Source of the DNA: Gerris lacustris
Taxonomy: Eukaryota; Arthropoda; Insecta; Hemiptera; Gerridae
Length of the DNA: 64,000 nt
Direction: 5' to 3'
Assembly (NCBI GenBank): GCA_951217055.1
Contig: OX578276.1
Location: 67,352,144-67,416,143, forward strand
Part shown: one piece after another, positions 58,310-64,000 of the stretch
Layout: every line of letters starts with the position of its first letter
How positions within the stretch are numbered: the first letter of the stretch is position 1
Program-made: the position numbers and the translations under genes
The notes under the pieces: generated by a model
The model's database searches: none
Seen by the model: only the letters and a program-made list of their open reading frames with translations
Told to the model about the DNA's origin: nothing

Positions 58310-58500
58310 AAGTTCCTTATGGCACGTTCTGGAGCCCGGGAGTGAATCCAAAAAAAACGACCAAAATCACCGTCACAAAATAACCGTCACAAAATCACCG
58401 TCACTCAAAAACCGTCACGAAATCTACCGATGACGATAACTTGAGTAAAATATGACCGAGTTAGTTTAAATTTGGTACACATGTTCATTTTACCAATACC
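58310..58500. repeat. R4 copy B with hairpin and 14-bp tandem
   Basis: The hairpin GGAACGAAGTTCC (58313) is followed by CCGTCAC repeated four times at exact 14-bp steps (58370, 58384, 58398, 58412), then GACGATAACTTGAGTAAA (58432) and AAATTTGGTACAC, shared with 51575-51630. Confidence 0.7.
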
Positions 58501-59363
58501 TAGGCTGAGTTTGCTGGACAACGTTATCCGCCCACGCGTTCACGCGCAACGCTCGCGTAAACGTAAGCTTCAAATTTAAAAATTGGAATTTTAGGATGGA
58601 AAAAAATTCTAACTTCATCTATTTAATGAGACAAACAACTTTTATAATTTTTTTTTTGGTAAAACGAACACCGACACTGCTATGAAGTGATAAAGATCGC
58701 TAAATTTATTAAAGCGGACCGTATCATTTAAAACAGAGAAAACAACGTTTTTACAGATATCTTACGTTTCCTCTGGAGAGTCATAGTTCAATCTTTGCTC
58801 ATGACTCATGTATATAATTGTGTGTGAGAGAAATGAATTTTAATTTAATTTACTTTATGGAATTTCCTAATGACGGAATTAAGAGTGGGATATGGAAATA
58901 TGTATCCCCTTTCTAATTGACAACCTGACTAATAAATTTAATTCTCGCACAATTGGAAATAAGTATTATGCTTGAAAATGTCCTAAAATAAGGACGAAAT
59001 ATTGCCAAAAAAACGTAGTTGGTTTTTATACCCCTGATGACCTTACATAGAAATATCTTAAATTGAAAATTAAAGGGGACTGCATCAAAAAATGGATAAA
59101 ACTTCGTATACATCACCTATAGTGCAATTGAAACATGCATGTAAAATTTCAACCTGATATACAAGCAGAAGTTTTCGTATGTTAGTGATTTATATTTTTT
59201 ATAATAATATTTAATTGGAGTAATATAACGGCGGGGTCTCAGGGGTCAGTTCTATTTTGTCTCTACAACCATCTTGCTTTAACTACAAATCCATCCTTAA
59301 CTTTTTTCTCAATATACAATACATCATTTATTGAAAGACACTCGCTTGTAAGATAATAAAATC
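58501..59363. other. Spacer, nothing recognised
   Basis: A GC-richer patch (58530-58575, CCCACGCGTTCACGCGC) may belong to the R4 repeat. The remainder is AT-rich. Confidence 0.45.
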
Positions 59364-59921
59364 TTTTATCTACGATTGATACGAAATATAAACATTATAT
59401 CTTTGTTTAGATGCGTAGAAAGTGATTCTTTACATACTTGTATTCATTGCGCATGCGCGTCTCATAGTTTTGAATAATTCCTCTTCTTTACCACACAGTG
59501 CGGTAAAGAAGAGGAATTCTTCAGCTTTACGCACGATTAGCAAGTTTGTTTACATTTAACAAAACTAATTTGCTGTTCTTTTATTAAAGTAACTGTTTAT
59601 ATCGAGTTTTTAGTGAAAAACAATGAGTGAATCAAGTGACTTTGACGAAAATGTGGAGAATAATACTCCTCCAGAAATAATTAATTCGGCAAAAAATACA
59701 ACTCATGAATTAATGCCATCTTTATCAAGAGAGAGATACGAACTTACGTACAGCAAGTTTATTTTTTTCTGTATTTATTATTTAAATCTAACAATCGTAG
59801 ATAAAGTACGGTACGCAACTCGTGCGAAAACGGAATTTTGCATTGCTCGTGTGGTTTTGTGTGGCAAACTCTACACTCGCATGCAAAATGCTACTTTCCG
59901 CACTCGACGCGTAATGTACTA
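59364..59921 (+). mobile_element. Element P, copy 4 (best preserved)
   Basis: Opposite orientation to copies 1-3. In order: TTTTATCTACGATTGATACG end; GCGCATGCGCG at about 59449, an NRF1/ewg-type palindromic site; a long palindrome CCTCTTCTTTACC...GGTAAAGAAGAGG at about 59480-59516; an ATG at 59623 opening an acidic frame; CAATCGTAGATAAAG (about 59789), the inverted partner of the first end; then the terminal hairpin to the CGCGTAATGTACTA end. It reads like a promoter plus a first coding exon enclosed by inverted repeats. Confidence 0.7.
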
Positions 59922-59973
59922 TTCTATTAACTTTGCCTTAGCTCCGCTAGTACAAATAGTTAGTTACTATTAA
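59623..59973 (+). pseudogene. ORF start carried by element P
   Basis: The first ~46 codons (MSESSDFDENVENNTPPEII...LSRERYELTYSKF) are shared in decayed form by copies 1 and 2, which is why I take them as real ancestral coding sequence. The acidic, Ser-rich start followed by SRERYELTYSKF resembles the beginning of insect repeat-encoded proteins in which RYE.TY..F precedes a tyrosine-recombinase-like N-terminal domain; that link is from memory and weak. Beyond about codon 46 the frame merely runs through the element's terminal hairpin, so the protein is truncated. Confidence 0.35.
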
Positions 59974-60061
59974 TTTTGTCTTTTTTCTAACTCCACCATG
60001 TATAAGAAGTTAGTATCGTATACTTATTTTGGAACTGTGATTTTATAATTTATATTTAATA

Positions 60062-60113
60062 AAAAGCGTAAGGAACTTCGTTCCTACCTGGTGTCCCGCG
60101 ACACCACACGTTT
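60062..60113 (+). repeat. Double-hairpin repeat end
   Basis: AAGGAACTTCGTTCCT and GGTGTCCCGCGACACC are two adjacent hairpins, followed by a T run. This double hairpin is common at ends of repeats in insect genomes; the element body is not recognised. Confidence 0.5.
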
Positions 60114-60396
60114 TTTTTTTAATTGAATGACCTGTAATATGTCAAAATAGGCAATGTCAGTTAAATTTTATTTCTTTGGCAGAAACAGTTGAGGGTACAG
60201 ACAGGCTCAGAAGTTATGACATGCAGGGGTAACATGAAGTATGCTTTACATTATTGTTAATTAACAAGATTTAATTACATTTTTAGACATTTTTAGATTA
60301 ATTAGTTTTAACTAAATTAAAATTATTGTTAATTATTTATTTATATTTCGATTAATTATATAAAAAATAGAATTGTTATGCATTATTAATTAACTT
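60114..60396. other. AT-rich spacer
   Basis: No feature supported. Confidence 0.5.
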
Positions 60397-60399
60397 ATA

Positions 60400-60439
<40 letters not shown>

Positions 60440-60446
60440 TTTTTTT
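60397..60446. repeat. (TA)n followed by poly(T)
   Basis: About 25 bp of TA and then 26 T; the T run may be the minus-strand tail of a retroelement. Confidence 0.9.
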
Positions 60447-60531
60447 GATATTCTTTTCTTTGAGTCTTCAGGGATGAAAAAGGTTGAAAAATAAAAATAA
60501 AAATATTTTCATTTACACAAACTTGGCTATA

Positions 60532-60557
60532 TTTCGCCCATACCTGGGCATCTTCAG
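60532..60557 (-). ncRNA. Hammerhead-like core motif
   Basis: On the minus strand CTGAAGA, a GCCC/GGGC stem with AGGTAT loop, then GAAATATAGCC. It has both invariant blocks, CUGANGA and GAAA, around a good stem II. Stems I and III are not evident by eye. It is the best conserved of the CTGAAGA group here. Confidence 0.35.
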
Positions 60558-61202
60558 GCTTACAATAACAAAAACAATATTTTAACAATTTTAACTTAAT
60601 TATAAATAACAATTATTAAATTTAAATTCTAGAACAAAACACATTAAATAAAAACTATTGTACCTTGAATATGATTAAAAAAAATTTTTTTATATTTTTG
60701 TTTGGAGAAAGAACAATCTACTAGTTGAGTAACCTTTCACATTAGTAGTTAAAGAGTTACTGACTAATCTAAACATTTGAAAAGCTATCTAGATAATATC
60801 TTATCTTTACAAAAACAATTGTTGAAATGAACCTAACCATACAGAGATAACTACAGAGGTCAATTATTTATTTTATTTTTATTTTTATTATTATTTATTT
60901 ATTTATTTTATTTTTTTTTTATTTATTATTATAATAAACAAAAATCGTCTATTCTAATTGTCATAAATTTATAATCTTTTATCTTTCATTTGCATAATGA
61001 AATCGTCAAATAATGTGAAATGTTATTTTTTATAAATACCTGCATATATATTTTATTTTAGAACAATTAAATTAAACATGATTGAAAATGACCTTAAAAA
61101 AGGGTCGAAACGTCTCACAATGAAAAACAAAGTGTTTATATCATTACCTCAACCATCGATCAACTTTAATAAAATAAGAATCAAAAAATTTCAAGTAAAT
61201 AG
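60558..61202. other. AT-rich spacer with TTTA/TTTAT repeats
   Basis: It contains a TTTTA/TTATT simple-sequence block at about 60860-60930, and at 61091-61111 a GACC/GGTC stem followed by GAAACGTC, a decayed version of the hammerhead-like motif. Confidence 0.5.
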
Positions 61203-61339
61203 GACAATTAGAAATTGGTGGGCCAAATAGTGCAGATTTACCAAGTTGAATTTTAGAGGAATGGAAAGGTATAAATTTCAGAAGTATAATTCTGTTTAAT
61301 GGACAATTAGAAGAGTGGAGTTTTTCCAATGGTTGCAAG
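61203..61339 (+). pseudogene. Doubtful exon with one in-frame stop
   Basis: A frame bounded by CAAGTAAATAG and a strong GTAAGTT donor reads IGQLEIGGPNSADLPS, a TGA, then ILEEWKGINFRSIILFNGQL. The donor and the repeated GQLE motif are suggestive, but the stop, where a Trp codon would fit, argues for a pseudogene or a repeat. The family is unknown. Confidence 0.25.
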
Positions 61340-61658
61340 GTAAGTTACTTAAATTGTGAATTGTAATTTTTTTTAAAGTTTGTATGAGGTAGGTATTTTA
61401 TTTCTTTAAATTTGAACATATTAAAATGAATGAAAATAACCTATAGTGTCACTCAATCATATCTTCCTACATCGCAGATTTGTTGTGGAACAGAGTAAGT
61501 TTACCCAAGAAGGCAGGCTGTATTAAGGAATCACCGCAAGAGTAAGAAAAGATACAATACAACCAATATTAGAAACGCAGGGTAGGGGTGTTGTTGATGT
61601 TGAGTGTTTGTTAGAAACAATGTTTTGTAAAAGTATGTAAAATCCACTTATAATATAA
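61340..61658. other. Spacer before Helitron
   Basis: No supported feature; ACATCGCAG near 61475 could act as an acceptor, but the following frame stops after six codons. Confidence 0.4.
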
Positions 61659-63738
61659 CTAGCTGAATACCCGTGCTTCGCTACGGGGTGTCTTATTTTC
61701 AAATTAATGGATTTATAAACTACCATCAAGAAACATTTAAATTATTTTACAAAGCGGGAATATCTAGATTCTATCCCTCCCCCTTATTTCTATACCCCCT
61801 CCCCTTTGATAAGATAATTTGCTCATATCCCAAATTAGTAATTCATTCCGACTAAATTTTTAAAAAGGAAAAGCAGTGGTATTTTCCTTCTGTACCACCC
61901 CCCCCCCCCCCTCCCCGTGTCATTTTACATCCCTTGGTTGAAATTGGAATTATCTTTTATTAATATACATGCTTACATCTAAAATAAGAGCTCTTTCTCA
62001 AGTATTAACTTCCTAACTTTTGAAGATCGGTCTGGGCTCAATTCCGCTTCTTTTCTTACTCTGTCCTTATGTTCCCCTTAGGGATAAAATTTTAGAAAAT
62101 CTCTATTGGCAGATATCAATATAATTTAGAAATTATTATACTACGTATACACTCGTAGATTTTATTTTAGAATTTTAAAGAAGTGGTCATGATTAAGTTA
62201 GTAAAGGTTTAGGCACGGTAAGGCGTGATTCATTAATTATTGCCTTAATATCTAAAAATAAATCTAAATATTTTTTGACAGTGATTGAAAAGTAATATCT
62301 TTAACAGTTCTTCCTACAGAAATTTCCACAAAACATAAAATATGGTCAGTAGCAATTTTGGTTAAATACATTTTTTATGAAAATTGAAATAAGAATTTTG
62401 AAATCTATAGAACGGGGCTTCTAACCCCGTTCTCAGCTCCATATAAAGCTACCAAATCGTTTTATATCCTTTATCACCCGCAGAATTAAGCTTAACATTG
62501 TACCCAAGAACCTCCAAAATCTATTCAGCCATTTGGACGTGATTGACGCACAGACAGACAGATATAACATTTTCTAAACTTAAATTCGTTGTCAGGACTA
62601 CTCATTCAGTGGAAATACCCCATATTCTCTTTCCACAGCTCGGGCCTCCATGTTCTTTAGTGGAGAGATAACCTTATGTAGAGCTAAAATATAAAATCAA
62701 TAAAATAGATAAATTGATGTACTAAAATATTATTTATGTATTAATATGTTTTATTCAATAAAGGTATTTTAAAAAAAATGATAATAATAAAAAATAAATA
62801 AATAAATAAATAAATGAATAAATACAAAATTTTAGCCCAATCGGATAAATGTACAGACAGAACAATTATTAGTTTTTTATACATAGATATAGATATATTT
62901 TTCCATTTTACCCCCCTAAATGTTCATAACAATAATTGTACAGCACTCTTAAAGAGCTTTTCAACGGAATGCATCGTGAAGGGTTTTCATTACTTTGACA
63001 TTTGTACCCCGTACCCCTGTGTACCAAAATCAAAATTTCGAAAATGCATGAAGTCAGTGACCTTCCTCTTTTCCCCTTGCTTTGAAGGTCAAGTGTGAAA
63101 ATTTCCATTGAAATCGGAATAAAACGGTAGATTTGAATAAAGAACACACACACACGCGCCCGTTCGCGCGCGCGCGCACACACACTTACGTTGACATTTC
63201 CTTTTTACCCCTCTCCTAAATGAAAATAATTACAAAAACGTACATTACAATTACTTTTCTCTTAAAGAGCTTTTCAACGATATGCATCATAAAGGGTACC
63301 TATCAATTACTTTGACATTCGTATCCCGTACTCCTGTGTACCAACATTTTAACTTTATAATCTCATGGATGCAGTACACTCATAGACACTTCATTTATAT
63401 AAGATAAAAGACACTCATAGATGCAGTTATACATATTTTTCAATTTTACCCCCTCCTAAATGAAAATATGACAAAACTGTACATAACAACAATTACTGTA
63501 CTTTTAAAGAGCTTTTCAACGATATGCATCATTAAAAGTATTCATTACTTTGACACTTGTACCCCGTACCCCTGGGTACAAAAATAAAAATTTCGCAAAA
63601 TCCTTTCTTAGTGGATGCCTATGATATGAACCGAGTATATCCTCAAAATTTCAAGTCTCTCGATTAAGCAGATTTTGCTGTGCGTTGATTCTATGTCAGT
63701 CAGTCAGTCAATCAGGACATTGCCACTTATATTATAGA
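61659..63738 (-). mobile_element. Helitron, both ends present
   Basis: Minus-strand 3' end: CTAG at 61659-61662, then the CCCGTGCTTCGCTACGG hairpin. Minus-strand 5' end: a TTATATTATAGA variant ending at 63738. The body at 61850-62150 matches 31730-32010. Three tandem ~300-bp units at 62880-63600 match those of the other Helitrons. AATA repeats (62770-62820) and a CG/CA alternating tract lie within. No Rep/helicase gene is present. Confidence 0.8.
63146..63183. repeat. Alternating purine-pyrimidine tract
   Basis: CA repeats, then CGCGCGCGCG, then CA repeats, within a Helitron tandem unit at the place where other units carry a plain CA/TG stretch. Such tracts can adopt Z-form DNA. Confidence 0.8.
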
Positions 63739-64000
63739 TATTAATTACTGGCCCATTTTATTGGAACTTTTGACGTGGGTGTTTAAATTTGTTGTATAAC
63801 TAGGCAAGTTAGTATAATATTTCCCACTCATTTACCCAACCAGGTCTTCTCAAATTTGCAATGAAATAAGGGTGTACCAAACTAAAAGAGGCAGATAATT
63901 CTTTAGTGCCATTTTTTTTTTTTCTATCTCGGATTTCAAAAATTTCAAGACAGAAATTCGTTTCAGCATGAATAAGGAACATTTTTGGTTACGTGTCTGT
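63739..64000. other. AT-rich spacer with a repeat fragment
   Basis: GTGTACCAAACTAAAAGAGG at 63873 is a piece of the hairpin repeat at 57989-58195. Otherwise nothing is recognised before the window ends. Confidence 0.5.

Overview
The window looks like arthropod nuclear DNA, most likely from an insect with an AT-rich, transposon-rich genome (a hemipteran-like genome would fit, but the sequence does not settle the order). Reasons: spliced exons with GT..AG junctions; Helitrons whose ends (TCTATATATATAAAA at 5', a CGTAGCGAAGCACGGGT hairpin plus CTAG at 3') are of the type common in insects; a Tc1/mariner-superfamily transposase relic; hAT and non-LTR retrotransposon relics; long (TA)n tracts. There are no operons, rRNA genes or CRISPR arrays.

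Host coding sequence is sparse. Best supported are two minus-strand exons joined in frame across a 324-bp intron (3661-4433, a charged coiled-coil-like C-terminus) and a plus-strand terminal exon at 52020-52234, joined here to a possible 35-nt exon at 48857-48891. A plausible minus-strand terminal exon lies at 42178-42334 and a doubtful exon at 61203-61339. I do not recognise any of these proteins.

The rest is mostly mobile and repetitive DNA. 1-10 kb: a Helitron (602-3124) carrying a nested hAT-like element with a perfect 8-bp target duplication; the first host exons; the first copy of a four-copy element (element P). 10-24 kb: decayed spacer, a 3.3-kb foldback (17333-20636) with ~0.7-kb arms around a broken transposon gene, and a palindromic MITE (22110-22587). 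24-26.5 kb: a block unusually rich in GTAC with a ~630-bp tandem duplication. 27-31 kb: second element P copy and the 3' end of a LINE. 31-37 kb: two minus-strand Helitrons on either side of a 1.6-kb mariner-superfamily foldback. 42-47.5 kb: a (TA)n tract, a satellite with a 190/190/150-bp higher-order repeat, then a Helitron made largely of head-to-tail copies of its own 5' region. 48-54 kb: the plus-strand host exons, a MITE in the intron, and hAT relics. 55-64 kb: two more element P copies, a second locus of the satellite motif, tRNA-like sequences, hairpin repeats and another complete Helitron.

Items most worth a second look: (i) two unrelated DNA transposons converted into giant foldbacks by inverted duplication of one gene end; (ii) the CCTCCCTAGCGGCC satellite and its related dispersed locus; (iii) element P, whose copies carry a palindromic GC-rich promoter-like block and, in the best copy, the start of an ORF; (iv) recurring CTGAWGA-stem-GAAA motifs resembling hammerhead ribozyme cores. 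All identifications are from reading alone; no database search was possible.
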